From an uncultured Eubacteriales bacterium (GTDB lineage: Bacteria > Bacillota > Clostridia > Oscillospirales > CAG-272): a stretch of DNA of 64,000 nt. Shown here in pieces: positions 9,019 through 18,847 of this stretch. Positions within the stretch are counted from its first letter, which is position 1. The number at the start of each line of letters is the position of its first letter. Where the stretch lies: assembly GCA_934402395.1 (NCBI GenBank), contig CAKRTQ010000009.1, forward strand, positions 1-64,000, in the 5' to 3' direction. A model generated the notes under the pieces. It worked only from the letters and a program-made list of their open reading frames with translations, was not told the DNA's origin and did not search any database. A program made the position numbers and the translations under genes.

Positions 9019-9738
9019 ATGAAGTTTAAGACATTTGGAAATCAAAACGATCCCGCGGTTTTGTTTTTTCATGCTATCTTTACGGGCAGACCGGTTCCGT
9101 TCGGGTATCGGCTTGTAGACAATGGAAGAAAAAACAAAAAAGGAAAGAGTACGCTTGACCTTGCAAAAGATCCGGCGACAGCCCATGTTCGTTTGAAGTT
9201 GTTTTTGATGGTGCAGTATGAAGGATATGGCTCTCATCAACTTGGTGAATGGTTAAACCGTCAGGGATACAGGACTTCAACCGGGGCAAAATTCCATTCC
9301 GGCGGTGTTCTTAGAATACTTAAAAGCCCGCTTAACCGAGGATTTCTTGTCAGAGGCAATGTGAGTTCAGAAAGAATCCCAGAACTACAAATCGTGCCGG
9401 ATCAGCTGTTCTTTCGCGTACAGCAGATTCTTGAAGAAAGAGCCTGTAAAGAAGGACATAAACGCACTGTGTGCCGTACCAACAAAAGTCAATTTTTGCT
9501 TGGAGGAAATCTTTTCTGCGGACATTGCGGATGCCGTTTAGTGGCAAGCCGCAGAACAGAAAAAACAGTACATAAGGACGGTAGAGCACCTGACTTGCAC
9601 TTTGATGTTTCCGCAAAGCGGAATGCGGTCGTTCCGACCGCAAGACAAAGTGGCGTTTTGCCCGCTCGCGGCCGAAACCGTTCGCAGAGCTCCGAGCTGT
9701 TATGTCATGGTTCATCGATTATGTCTCCAACTTTTTAG
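9019..9738 (+). pseudogene. Chimera: hydrolase N-terminus joined to a serine recombinase fragment
   Basis: The gene opens, behind AAGGAGAGG, like the two hydrolases upstream (KFKTFGNQNDPAVLFFHAI). After about 22 residues it becomes the recombinase domain of a large serine recombinase (RPVPFGYRLVDNG, RTSTGAKFHSGGVLRILKSP) and a zinc ribbon (FCGHCGCRLVASRR). Homology fades near 9590, where sequence resembling the 1.6/4.5 kb repeat (CCCGCTCGCGG, CGAAACCGTT) appears. Neither catalytic domain is present. This is the second recombinase fusion in the window, and at a different junction from the first. Confidence 0.75.
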
Positions 9739-9745
9739 TACAATA

Positions 9746-9800
9746 AAAATCCCTCACGGCAATGCTTTACCAAACAATACATTGCCGTGAGGGATTTTTT
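9746..9800. terminator. Strong bidirectional terminator
   Basis: AAAATCCCTCACGGCAATG (about 9746-9764) is exactly complementary to CATTGCCGTGAGGGATTTT (from 9780), with A-runs before and T-runs after. It can end the minus-strand kinase operon and plus-strand reading from the chimera. Confidence 0.9.
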
Positions 9801-9824
9801 CAATATATCCGACCTACTGTTGAC

Positions 9825-11135
9825 TTAATGTGCCTGTTCGTCGTTGTCGATGATCATGGTAGTTTGAAATTCATTGTTTTCACATTTGAACGCAACATTT
9901 CCGTGATATTTTGCAACTATGCTTTTTATGCCGAGTATCCCGAATCCGTGCAGGCTCGGATCGGTTTTTGTTGTGCTCAGGTATTCTGTGTCAACGTTAT
10001 GCTCAGTGGGATTTTTTATGTTGATGATCACGGAATTATTCTGTGTTGCGACATACAACCGAATGATCTTTTCTTTATCCGTAACTTTGTCAGTCGCTTC
10101 TATCGCATTATCCAGAGCGTTTCCCAAAGCAATTGCCAGATCTATCGGCGAAATGTTGATCCTGTCTATATTTCTGTATGAATAATCTATCTCTATCCCC
10201 ATTCTCCTTGCTTCATAGGTCTTGTTGCTTACGATCAGGTGCAATATTCCGTTTTGACTGTTTTGCGAGATGACCGAATTAGTGATGACGGAGTATTCGT
10301 TCTTCAAAGATGACAATGCGTTTTCATATTTTTTATTTTCGAGCGCATCGATCAGACCGAGTATGTAGTTTTTTTGATCGTGGCGTATTTTCAGCAAGTC
10401 TTTTTGATGCATCAGGAGCTGTCGGTATTGTTCCTCCTGCTTTTTGATGATTTCTGATGCCATTTCGATTTGCGTATCCTTCATTGTGCTGTTGTATACG
10501 TTATCAATGACATCAAACATCAGGATGTTCGACAATATCAGCAGTGAATAGCATAGCAGTGCCGCAAGCACAAAAGAGCTATTGCTTTGAGGAATCAAAA
10601 TATAGTAATTATATTGCAGCAGCATAACAGCCACAGTTGACAGAGGAACAAGGATAATAAAAAAGGTGCTTTTTTTGAAGCGTCCGAACAGAAGTTTGTG
10701 CTTACTGAATTTAAAAATGATGATAAAAATATATACGAGAAATTTAGAAAGGAGCAGCCCCATTACGTAGTAAACGCCGGTTCGCCCCTTCTCTAGATCT
10801 ATTGAGAACAGAATCGACATGGTACCGGCTACAATGATCTCCGCAACAGTGGGAATGGCGATTATAAGCAAAGGCATTATCAAATGGTTATACCATTTCA
10901 TATCGAAAATCCACGATGCCGATACTGTAAGTGCCGAAAGAACTAACAGATTGATCAGGCGGTTTTCGGCAAATGTCAACGTGAGCGTAAATAAGACGGT
11001 TATCAGCACGAAGCATAATAATGTGATTGAATTTTTGGTTTTTCTGCGTGCAATGATATCATAAAATAAGAAAAACGAATAGACCGTAAAGGCGGCGCTT
11101 AAAATATTCAACAATATATTCTGAAGCAAAGTCAT
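9825..11135 (-). CDS. GHKL-type sensor histidine kinase (AgrC/LytS-like)
   Basis: 436 residues. The N-terminal ~215 residues are six or seven hydrophobic segments with no extracellular domain, as in peptide-pheromone receptors. A coiled coil leads to the H-box (KIRHDQKNYILGL) with the phospho-acceptor His. The C-terminal ATPase has an N-box (ALGNALDNAIEA) and G-box (HGFGILGIKSI). It overlaps the upstream response regulator gene by four bases, so the pair is translationally coupled. Its likely ligand is a small peptide, by analogy with AgrC; no agrD or agrB is visible. Confidence 0.92.
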   Translation of the reverse strand: MTLLQNILLNILSAAFTVYSFFLFYDIIARRKTKNSITLLCFVLITVLFTLTLTFAENRLINLLVLSALTVSASWIFDMKWYNHLIMPLLIIAIPTVAEIIVAGTMSILFSIDLEKGRTGVYYVMGLLLSKFLVYIFIIIFKFSKHKLLFGRFKKSTFFIILVPLSTVAVMLLQYNYYILIPQSNSSFVLAALLCYSLLILSNILMFDVIDNVYNSTMKDTQIEMASEIIKKQEEQYRQLLMHQKDLLKIRHDQKNYILGLIDALENKKYENALSSLKNEYSVITNSVISQNSQNGILHLIVSNKTYEARRMGIEIDYSYRNIDRINISPIDLAIALGNALDNAIEATDKVTDKEKIIRLYVATQNNSVIINIKNPTEHNVDTEYLSTTKTDPSLHGFGILGIKSIVAKYHGNVAFKCENNEFQTTMIIDNDEQAH

Positions 11136-11830
11136 AGGTTTTTCTCCAAAAAATCGGCGTATCGGGTTATTACGTCTGTTTTTTTTCTGACGCTTATCGG
11201 CACTCTGTCACCGTTGGTCAATATAATCATGTAGTCGTCTATCTTGTGGATCTGCTTCAGATTTACTATGTACCCCTGGTGCACCTGATAAAATTCAAAG
11301 TCCTTCAATTCGGAATATATATCCGACAGATTGGCAGTTATCTCGACGTCCTCTCCGTCAACATGGAAGATAAGATGCTTTTTGACGCACTCAATGTAGT
11401 ATATTTGTGAGATCGGTACCCTGCGGGGCGTTTTTCTTTGCTGAACGATAATATATTTTCTGCTTATCTTGATTTTGTCGTATGCCCTTTTCATCACGGT
11501 GAAGAACTTCTCTTTCGCGCAATCCTTCATCAGGTAATAAAAGGCGTCGCAGTCATAGGATTCGACTGCATATTGAGGATAACCGGTATAAAAAATTATG
11601 ATCACATCGTTGCCGGATCCTCTGATCCTTTTTCCGATCTTGATCCCGTCGTCTTCGGGCATATCAATATCCAATATTATGATATCGGCTTTTTTTCCAT
11701 TGTTAAGCTCGTTGCAAAGTTGATGACCGTCCGAGAATCTATGTATTTTTGCGTTGGGATCAAATTCCATGCAAAGGTCTTCGAGCCTGTTCAATTCGGC
11801 CGTCAGATCATCACATATGTATATTTTCAT
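11132..11830 (-). CDS. LytTR-family response regulator
   Basis: 232 residues: receiver domain with acidic pocket (ICDD) and phospho-acceptor Asp54 in IILDIDMPEDDG, then a LytTR DNA-binding domain (ISQIYYIECVKKHLIFHV, YQVHQGYIVNLKQIHKI, VPISVRKK). Partner of the kinase at 9825. LytTR regulators such as AgrA bind direct repeats upstream of export and peptide genes; the divergent promoter at 11984-12012 is the obvious candidate target. AAGGTG lies upstream of ATG 11830. Confidence 0.93.
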   Translation of the reverse strand: MKIYICDDLTAELNRLEDLCMEFDPNAKIHRFSDGHQLCNELNNGKKADIIILDIDMPEDDGIKIGKRIRGSGNDVIIIFYTGYPQYAVESYDCDAFYYLMKDCAKEKFFTVMKRAYDKIKISRKYIIVQQRKTPRRVPISQIYYIECVKKHLIFHVDGEDVEITANLSDIYSELKDFEFYQVHQGYIVNLKQIHKIDDYMIILTNGDRVPISVRKKTDVITRYADFLEKNL

Positions 11831-11871
11831 TTTGCACCTTGCGCCCTTTCGCTGCAGTTCTGCCGCTAAGC

Positions 11872-11900
11872 ATTATAGCATATGTAATGAAAAAAGTAAA
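11872..11900 (-). promoter_or_regulatory. Promoter of the response regulator-kinase operon
   Basis: On the minus strand: TTTACT (11900-11895), 17 bases, TATAAT (11877-11872), 42 bases ahead of the response-regulator start. Divergent from the exporter promoter. Confidence 0.6.
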
Positions 11901-11944
11901 TGGTTATGAATAATTAATTTAGACTCGAACGTATCAGTTTTAGC

Positions 11945-12039
11945 AACGAATAAGCATATTAACTCAACACTTGTCGAATAATGTTGAAAGCAACGGCTTG
12001 ACATGGTAGAATAATATTGCTAACCGAATCGCGCAACAT
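11945..12039 (+). promoter_or_regulatory. Conserved promoter module A (shared with 26278-26372)
   Basis: 95 bases that match module B at 78 positions without gaps (my count). Contains TTGAAA (11984-11989), 17 bases, TAGAAT (12007-12012). Upstream of the -35 is an 18-base block identical in both copies, TTAACTCAACACTTGTCG (11959-11976), a good candidate regulator site. It points at the exporter gene at 12245, giving a leader of about 225 bases in which I see no gene (12040-12244). Confidence 0.6.
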
Positions 12040-12244
12040 CGTAATTTTCGATCATTTTTTTAGGAACAAAAAACGGTGAGCCCTTTTGAATACCGAACAG
12101 AAGCGGAGGATCGGAACGAACGAAGCCCGCAGGGCGTTTACCTGTCCTAGCTTTCTCAATTGTTTTTTACTTCGTTGGTCTCACATCATTGATAAATGAA
12201 CAAAGTCAATATAATAAACATATCATAACGCAAGGAGCCGCTTT

Positions 12245-14065
12245 ATGTTAAAACAGCGTATCGATAAATTTAAGCAAAATGTTTTAAAGACGTTGAAAAA
12301 TTTTGGATTTATTATAAACATGCTTTGGAAAAACTCTCCATGGCAGTGCGTGTTTATAATAATAATTGAAACGCTCACCTCATTCATTCCGCTTGCTTAT
12401 GTTTACATAAGTAAAAAGATCATTGATTCTATCTTGCTTGAATATACGAATAAAGCTATCGGGACTCTCATTTTGTGGTGCGTGCTTTTGGTGATAATCA
12501 ACATTTCGGGTAAAGTACTGGCGAATATAAGAACGATAATATGCACCCAATCCGGAGCAAAAATAAATAAACGCATAAATGAACTGATTATCCAAAAATG
12601 CTTGGAGTTTGATGTTTCGTTTTATGACGATAAGGAGTCGTATACAGCCATAAAGGAGGCTTATCAGACACTGGGACGCGGATGGGAAAATATGATAGGT
12701 TCCGTGTTTTCCATTTTCGGGCAACTAATGACCGTTGTAAGCCTGGCATCAACCGTGCTCATAGCAAATGCCGGCTTAGGACTTTTGCTACTTATTTCTT
12801 TGATCCCATTTTTGATATTTGAGGTCAAGTCAAGAAAGGCTCGACATAATTTTCAGAAAAATCAGATACCCGAAAACAAAAAAACAGGATATCTGAGCGG
12901 AATACTGACAGGGCGTGGATATGCCAAAGAAGTCAGACTGTTCGGATACGGCAGCGCGCTGAAAGAAGAGTTTTCGAGGATGTTTGATAAGAAAATAGAC
13001 GATCAGTCGAGATTGTTGAAAAGAGATTATTCTATCAGAGCTGTGCTTTCAACAGTTGTCATGATAGTTTTGGGGTGTATAAATGTATTTTTTGCCTTTC
13101 TCGCTTTGAGAGGCGACATAACGATCGGTGATTTTCAGCTTTATTACGGCAGTGCTACAGCGCTTAATACCAATATAAGCGGTATGTTTATAATGATCGC
13201 AAATTATTTTGAGTATGACTTGTATTCGGATATTCTCGGCAACTTTCTCAAGCTTAAACCGAAACTGTTGCTTGACAACGGCGCTGATCTTCATCTGGAC
13301 AGCGCACCTAAAATAGAATTTAAAAATCTTTGTTTCAGGTACCCGAACACAGATAATTATGCTGTGTCAGATGTTTCATTGACCATCAACCCCGGAGAAA
13401 GCGTTGCTCTGGTCGGATATAACGGAGCGGGAAAGTCAACACTTGCCAAACTTTTATTAAGACTATACCCCCAGACATCCGGAGAAATATTTATCAATGA
13501 CAACAGAATAGAGATGTATTCTCCCAACAGTATATATAAAAATTACAGTGCTGTTTTTCAGGACTTTTGCAGATATGGCTTTACGGTAGGAGAGAATATT
13601 TCGATCTCTGATTGGGATAAAAGATCGGATAAAGCAATGATCGAAAATGCCGCGAAAGTCGGTGAGGCGTATGATTTACTGTCACGCCTCGGAAGTGATA
13701 CATATATCACAAAAAATTACGACACTTCCGGTATTGCGGATCTGTCTGGCGGTGAGTGGCAGAGAATTGCGATCGCGCGTGGCGTGTTCAGAAATTCATA
13801 TTTGATCGTATTGGATGAACCAACATCGGCACTTGATCCTAAAGCCGAATATTTGCTGTATCAAAAATTCTTGGAGATCATGCGCGGAAAAACGGTGCTT
13901 TTGGTTACGCACAGACTGTCGAGCGCTCGTTTGACAGACAAAATAGTATACATGGAAAACGGCAGGATATCTGAAGTCGGAACTCACGAAGAATTGATGG
14001 ATCTGAACGGAAAATATGCTGCGCTGTTTCGTATGCAGTCGGAAAATTATCGGGATGGAGATTGA
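12245..14065 (+). CDS. ABC exporter half-transporter (permease fused to ATPase)
   Basis: 606 residues. Membrane domain with about six helices over residues 20-310, then an ATPase with Walker A (GYNGAGKST), Q-loop (VFQDF), signature LSGGE, Walker B (YLIVLDEP) and H-loop (VTHRLSS). AAGGAG precedes ATG 12245. AT-rich like the exporter at 1923, and of the same subfamily. It is divergent from the LytTR/GHKL pair, an arrangement typical of peptide-signalled bacteriocin or lantibiotic export and immunity; whether it exports a peptide or gives drug resistance cannot be told from sequence. Confidence 0.9.
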   Translation: MLKQRIDKFKQNVLKTLKNFGFIINMLWKNSPWQCVFIIIIETLTSFIPLAYVYISKKIIDSILLEYTNKAIGTLILWCVLLVIINISGKVLANIRTIICTQSGAKINKRINELIIQKCLEFDVSFYDDKESYTAIKEAYQTLGRGWENMIGSVFSIFGQLMTVVSLASTVLIANAGLGLLLLISLIPFLIFEVKSRKARHNFQKNQIPENKKTGYLSGILTGRGYAKEVRLFGYGSALKEEFSRMFDKKIDDQSRLLKRDYSIRAVLSTVVMIVLGCINVFFAFLALRGDITIGDFQLYYGSATALNTNISGMFIMIANYFEYDLYSDILGNFLKLKPKLLLDNGADLHLDSAPKIEFKNLCFRYPNTDNYAVSDVSLTINPGESVALVGYNGAGKSTLAKLLLRLYPQTSGEIFINDNRIEMYSPNSIYKNYSAVFQDFCRYGFTVGENISISDWDKRSDKAMIENAAKVGEAYDLLSRLGSDTYITKNYDTSGIADLSGGEWQRIAIARGVFRNSYLIVLDEPTSALDPKAEYLLYQKFLEIMRGKTVLLVTHRLSSARLTDKIVYMENGRISEVGTHEELMDLNGKYAALFRMQSENYRDGD

Positions 14066-14298
14066 AATTATCGGTGGATTTCTGACACCGGCGGGCACTT
14101 TTATTATTGCAGCTTATTGCGTAAGGCAATGAGCTGTTATGAAGACAAAGTCGAGCATTTGAAACAGGAGTTTGGCGCAGTACGGCACTTTCTTCCGCCG
14201 CCTGTACCGCACGCGCTTTGAGTAAGCGCGTATTCTGCCGATCATGGAGCTGCCCAAGCGTCTCAACGGTCATAAATGTAAATATATTTTTGATGAAC

Positions 14299-14327
14299 TT
14301 GACAGAATAAAAGAACTACAATATAAT
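14299..14327 (+). promoter_or_regulatory. Consensus promoter for the acetyltransferase gene
   Basis: TTGACA (14299-14304), 17 bases, TATAAT (14322-14327), a perfect consensus. An imperfect hairpin, CAGCTTATTGC with GCAATGAGCTG, at about 14111-14136 may end the exporter transcript. Apart from these, 14066-14561 holds no gene I can support. Confidence 0.75.
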
Positions 14328-14561
14328 AGATACAGTATTTATAAGTGCGTGCATAATAACGCTCCGGTTAAATGCGGCTATCGTAAGCTGTAAGAAAGAG
14401 CGCGAAGTTGCTCAAAGTGCCGTTTCGCACTGACCGCTGCCTGTTCAGCCAGCCGCATTTAAGGGTGTTTTTCTTTAATCCGAAGGCGAGGGCGAACCGC
14501 GGAGAGCCAAGCGTTGATCCGAATGGCGTACTTATCAAAAAATGTTTGGGAGCAAGTGAAA

Positions 14562-15356
14562 ATGTATAACGAAATTACCTGTGATAAAGTAAAACATATT
14601 TTGCGTGACAATATGTTTTATAATGCGATCCATCTGGATACTTTGAATTATATGGCGGAAGAGCATACATTTGCGGGCGGTTTCTGCAGCGAGGATGCGG
14701 TCATCTTTGCGGATTTCTGCGCACATACCGACGCACACGGTGCGGCAAACAATGTATATGTGTGTCCTCTGAAGAAGAGCTTTGACTATGCTGCCGCGGC
14801 GCGGTTTGTTGAAAAAACTTTTCGGGCTAAAAGCATCAGCGTGGATGTTCAGCTTCTTGAAGCGGATACCGCAAACGATGTTAAAATAAAATTTTCTTCC
14901 TTATGCCCGTATCGCCGCGAAATAAAGGATTATGTTGCAAAAAACGAAATTGCGGCGGAGAACGGTCCGGTTCGGGCTCTTACCCCGGAAGATAAGGACA
15001 TATTTTGCAATGCCGGGTTTGCCGCCATGCCACAAAGACCCCCGGTATCGGTTTTGTTTACTGTTTTTGTTGAAAAAGGAGCCGGGAAAATTTTGGGGTA
15101 CTTTGATGAGCAAAAGATTTTGGGATATCTGTCTTATCAGTGCCTGTACGAAAATGTTTTTGATCTGGATTATATATATGTTTTAAGCGGGCAGAGAGGC
15201 AGGGGGATCGGCTCGGCGCTGGGCAGGCAGTATGCGTCTTATGTTGGCTCGCAAAAAGGAATGGCGCTTTGGAGCAATGCCCGGAACAGAGAATCGGAAG
15301 CTACGGCGGAGGCATGCGGCTTTGCGGCGGGGCGACGTGCGTTCTTATTTTCCTGA
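14562..15356 (+). CDS. GNAT-family N-acetyltransferase
   Basis: 264 residues from ATG 14562, chosen because GGGAG lies nine bases upstream; the earlier in-frame starts at 14514 and 14523 lack such a site. The C-terminal ~90 residues form a GNAT fold: strand KILGYLSYQCLYENVFDLDY, then the acetyl-CoA pyrophosphate loop (QRGRGIGSALG). The N-terminal ~170 residues are not recognised and may be a degenerate second GNAT domain, as in FR47-like proteins. Substrate unknown. Monocistronic, with its own promoter and terminator. Confidence 0.75.
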   Translation: MYNEITCDKVKHILRDNMFYNAIHLDTLNYMAEEHTFAGGFCSEDAVIFADFCAHTDAHGAANNVYVCPLKKSFDYAAAARFVEKTFRAKSISVDVQLLEADTANDVKIKFSSLCPYRREIKDYVAKNEIAAENGPVRALTPEDKDIFCNAGFAAMPQRPPVSVLFTVFVEKGAGKILGYFDEQKILGYLSYQCLYENVFDLDYIYVLSGQRGRGIGSALGRQYASYVGSQKGMALWSNARNRESEATAEACGFAAGRRAFLFS

Positions 15357-15503
15357 ACGGAGAGATGACGCGCCGGAGGCGGAGGTTCGCCGCGGCGTTT
15401 TGTCCTGAATCCATACCGTTGCAGCTCATCTTGTCTTCCTATTTATATATAGATGAGTGACGCACAAAAAACATATGCATTTGCCGCATGAAGCTTGCGG
15501 CTG

Positions 15504-15540
15504 CGGGCGCGGCGGACAGACTCCGTCTGCGCCCGTTTTT
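15504..15540 (+). terminator. Rho-independent terminator
   Basis: GC-rich hairpin: CGGGCGCGGCGGA (15504-15516) pairs with TCCGTCTGCGCCCG (15522-15535), with G-T wobbles, then TTTTT. It lies 150 bases after the acetyltransferase. Confidence 0.7.
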
Positions 15541-15699
15541 CGTCGGTAACGGATCCTCCCGGTATGCGTTTGCCGCGGTGTGCGGCGAACGGCGGCGGGA
15601 AAATGCTCATCACAGGCGGAATTTTGCAAGTTAAAAAAAAGAAATTGCAGAAGAGCGGCTGAAAACCTGTTAAAATGCCAAAAAAATTGCGATGAGGGG

Positions 15700-15728
15700 T
15701 TGACAAACAGAAATCTATGTGATATAAT
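15700..15728 (+). promoter_or_regulatory. Promoter of the oligopeptide transporter operon
   Basis: TTGACA (15700-15705), 17 bases, TATAAT (15723-15728), giving a leader of about 140 bases before the binding-protein gene. No known riboswitch is recognised in the leader. Confidence 0.8.
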
Positions 15729-15876
15729 CAATGCATTAAATATTTGTACTGTTTTTTGCCTGCGCTCCTTTCTTCCTTGATTTGAAAATGGTTCCGGTAA
15801 AGTCAAATACAGGGCGGAAAAAGCGGCGGGTACCGAAATCAGATATTTAAATTCATAATTTATGGAGGAATCAACT

Positions 15877-18453
15877 ATGAACAAGAAATTCAAATCCATT
15901 CTGACGATGGCTTTGTCTCTGGTGCTTGTTGCCGTTATGTTTGTGGGTTGCAAACCCAAGGGCCCGAATGGTCCTGATAACCCTAAGCCGGCTGCGCTCA
16001 AGCAGGCTGAATACAATACCACCACAGCGACAATGCCGAGCAACTGGAACGCACTCACCTACGCTGATAACAATGACACTCAGATCATGAACTACATCAG
16101 CTCTTCGTTCTTTGAATATGACTACAAGTTCGAAGGCGGCAAGAAGTTCAATGCCGATGGTACTATCAACAAGGCGGGTATAGTTGCCGGCGCATACACC
16201 ACCAACTACTCCGCAGCAACAAAGCTTGAGGATGTCACATCTTCCGTTGATGCAAAGTGGGGATATACTGACGCCCAGAAGAAAGAGGGCGGCTACGCTT
16301 GGAAGATCACCTTCCGTGACGACCTGAAGTGGGACGACGGTACTGCCATCAAGGCAGCTGACTTCGTTTACTCCATGCAGCAGCAGCTTGATCCTGCTTT
16401 CATGAACTTCAGAGCGAACACCTACTACGATACGCTCAAGATCAAGAACTCCAAGGCTTACTTCTTCCAGAATCAGGAAGGTACCTACGAGTCTGTTACG
16501 AGCTTGGGCTATGCAAACAACGCCGCAGCTATCGCAGCCGGTAAGGTTATCTACATCAATGTATACGACTTCTACGGAGCCGAGGGTTATGTAGATGCCA
16601 ACGGCAATGCCTGCCCGCAGTGGGTACCCTACACCGACGAAACCGTTTACGATACCGCAAATGCGTGGAAGGCCGGTAAGCCCGAAGATGCTTTCTCAGC
16701 GAAGGATCTTTGGGCAAAATACGGTGTTGCTTACCTTGAGGTCGGCGCCGGCAATGCATCCTGCGCAGGTATCTATGTAGAGAACACCCAGCGTGACGTT
16801 AAGTGGGAAACCGTCGGTATTTATTCCATCGACGATGAGAATGCTGTCGTTGTTTGCTTCGATAAGGCATTCAAGTTCCTGCACGATGACGGTTCTCTCT
16901 CCTACCTCGCAGGGTACTACATGCAGTCTCTTCCCCTTGTTCAAAAGGCCAAGTACGAGGCTGCCAAACTCGCGCCTGCAACCGGCGCGACTCTCTGGAC
17001 CTCGAGGTACAACTCTTCTCTTGAAACCACCGCAAGCTGGGGCCCCTACAAGCTCGCTGAGTTTGAAGCAGGCTCTCACTACAAGCTCGTCAAGAACGAG
17101 AACTGGTACGGCTGGAACATGGAGGAGTACAAGAACCAGTACAACATCACCGCTATCAACTGCCGCAAGGTTGAGGAATGGTCCACCCAATGGATGGGCT
17201 TCCTGAACGGCAGCTACGACGATGCAACCCTCGCTACCGAGAATGCAGCAGAGTATGTTGACTCCAAGTACGTCTACTATACCTCCAACGATACCGGTAC
17301 ATTCGGTATGCAGCTTTACAGCAACCTGAACGTCCTCAAGGGCAGCGGAAACAACAACGGTATCCTTGCTATCGATGAGTTCAGACAGGCACTCAACCTT
17401 GCGCTCAACAGAAGCGACCTCGTTGAAAAGATCTGGCCGGGTACCGCAATTCCGTGCTTCGGTCTTATAAACGTTGCATATTACTACGATATTGAAAACG
17501 CTCCTACTCTTGCAGACGGCGGTCAGTATCGTAACACCAAGCAGGCAAAAGAGGGTATCCTCCGTGCATACGGCTTCACCCAGGGCGCGGACGGCAAGTG
17601 GACCTCCGGCGAGCTTAAGAACCTTGATCTTGACGAGGCTTACAGCGCTCTCACCGGCTACAATCCTACTCTTGCAAAAGAGAAGATGGCTGAAGCTGTC
17701 AAGGAGCTTACCGCAAATGCCGATAAGTACGGCTACGATGCAACCAAGAACATAACCATCGTTTACGGTGCTTCCGTTGATAACGATAAGCAGAGATTCA
17801 GAGCCAACTATCTCCAGGATATTATCGACGGTCTGACAAAGGGAACTACTCTTGAAGATAAGATCGACGTTGTGTTCGATGCGTCCGCCGGCGCCAAGTG
17901 GTCTGATGCTTTCAGAAGCGGCAAGACCCAGATCGGCTTCGGTTACGGCTTCTCCGGCAACCCCTTCAACCCCTTTGATATCGTAGGTGGATTCGTCAAC
18001 CCCGAGGATTCTCTCAACTACCATACGTATTGGGACACTTCCGCTATTGACATGACCCTTACAATGCCCGCGGGCGACTACGCCGGCGCAGGCGAGACCA
18101 TCACCATGAGCGTTCAGAACTGGTTCTTCTGCCTCAACGGTCTTGCCGAGAGCGAGAAGGCACCCAAGAAATACAACTGGGATGCAGGTTATGCCCCTGT
18201 TGAGACAAGACTTATGATCCTCTCCGCTCTTGAAGAGCTGACCATCAAAGAGAGCCGCTCTGTGATGCTTATCGCAGCGTCCGGCGGATCCTTCCTTGGC
18301 GCTAAGTTCTCCTATATCACCGATGTTGAGAACGTGTTCATGGGCTTCGGCGGTCTTAGATACATAGAAGTCAACTACACCGATGCTGAGTGGGCTGACT
18401 ATGTAAAGGCTAACAATAACGACCTTACCGCGGAGTACAAGAAGTCCGAGTGA
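15877..18453 (+). CDS. oppA: Oligopeptide ABC transporter substrate-binding lipoprotein
   Basis: 858 residues, family 5 extracellular solute-binding protein. The signal peptide ends in a lipobox (MFVGC, Cys25), so the mature protein is lipid-anchored outside the membrane. The characteristic WKITFRDDLKWDDGTAIKAA stretch of OppA/DppA proteins lies near residue 145. It is about 300 residues longer than usual. ATG 15877 is preferred to ATG 15862, since GGAGG lies between them. Codon use is strongly biased (for example aag and gac runs), suggesting high expression. First gene of the operon; specificity unknown. Confidence 0.92.
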   Translation: MNKKFKSILTMALSLVLVAVMFVGCKPKGPNGPDNPKPAALKQAEYNTTTATMPSNWNALTYADNNDTQIMNYISSSFFEYDYKFEGGKKFNADGTINKAGIVAGAYTTNYSAATKLEDVTSSVDAKWGYTDAQKKEGGYAWKITFRDDLKWDDGTAIKAADFVYSMQQQLDPAFMNFRANTYYDTLKIKNSKAYFFQNQEGTYESVTSLGYANNAAAIAAGKVIYINVYDFYGAEGYVDANGNACPQWVPYTDETVYDTANAWKAGKPEDAFSAKDLWAKYGVAYLEVGAGNASCAGIYVENTQRDVKWETVGIYSIDDENAVVVCFDKAFKFLHDDGSLSYLAGYYMQSLPLVQKAKYEAAKLAPATGATLWTSRYNSSLETTASWGPYKLAEFEAGSHYKLVKNENWYGWNMEEYKNQYNITAINCRKVEEWSTQWMGFLNGSYDDATLATENAAEYVDSKYVYYTSNDTGTFGMQLYSNLNVLKGSGNNNGILAIDEFRQALNLALNRSDLVEKIWPGTAIPCFGLINVAYYYDIENAPTLADGGQYRNTKQAKEGILRAYGFTQGADGKWTSGELKNLDLDEAYSALTGYNPTLAKEKMAEAVKELTANADKYGYDATKNITIVYGASVDNDKQRFRANYLQDIIDGLTKGTTLEDKIDVVFDASAGAKWSDAFRSGKTQIGFGYGFSGNPFNPFDIVGGFVNPEDSLNYHTYWDTSAIDMTLTMPAGDYAGAGETITMSVQNWFFCLNGLAESEKAPKKYNWDAGYAPVETRLMILSALEELTIKESRSVMLIAASGGSFLGAKFSYITDVENVFMGFGGLRYIEVNYTDAEWADYVKANNNDLTAEYKKSE

Positions 18454-18460
18454 TCCTGGT

Positions 18461-18532
18461 GTCAGGGGTGGATCACCCCTGACCGGGGTTCCCCGGTATT
18501 AACCAATCGGCGGTGAGCTTGTAGCTCACCGC
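18461..18532 (+). terminator. Two tandem hairpins after the binding-protein gene
   Basis: GTCAGGGGT (18461-18469) pairs with ACCCCTGAC (18475-18483), and GCGGTGAGC (18510-18518) with GCTCACCGC (18524-18532). The T-run afterwards is weak. Likely partial termination or 3'-end stabilisation, which would let the binding protein exceed the permease, as is common in such operons. From 18533 to 18847 I see no gene, only a GC-rich hairpin region near 18750-18790. Confidence 0.6.
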
Positions 18533-18847
18533 TGATTTGTCTATTCACGGATCGTTAATAAGCCCCTTAAAGCCATCATAATAATGACTACCTTGCTTTA
18601 CTTTTGGGAAAAAACGATGCCGGGATGTGGAAATTCATAACTGTCAACCGATCAAAGTACAACCCGCCTGAGCTGTAAAATGCAAAAGTGAATGGTTGAT
18701 TACCGAATATACGTATCAAACTATATTAATGTTGTACCGTGCGCCTGACTGCGATGTGAGCGCACGCGGGGTATCGCGCGCCTGTGCGCGTATTATGAGA
18801 CTCGAAAGCTATGAATTGGGAAACAACAAAACAGAGGAGAAATACCC

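Noticed and set aside
14247..14393. Short open frame MELPKRLNGHKC onward after the exporter gene
   Set aside because: No ribosome binding site, no recognisable motif, and it contains the consensus promoter of the acetyltransferase gene.
16696..18024. 442-codon minus-strand frame over the Opp binding-protein gene
   Set aside because: Shadow of a strongly biased coding sequence; no ribosome binding site or known domain.
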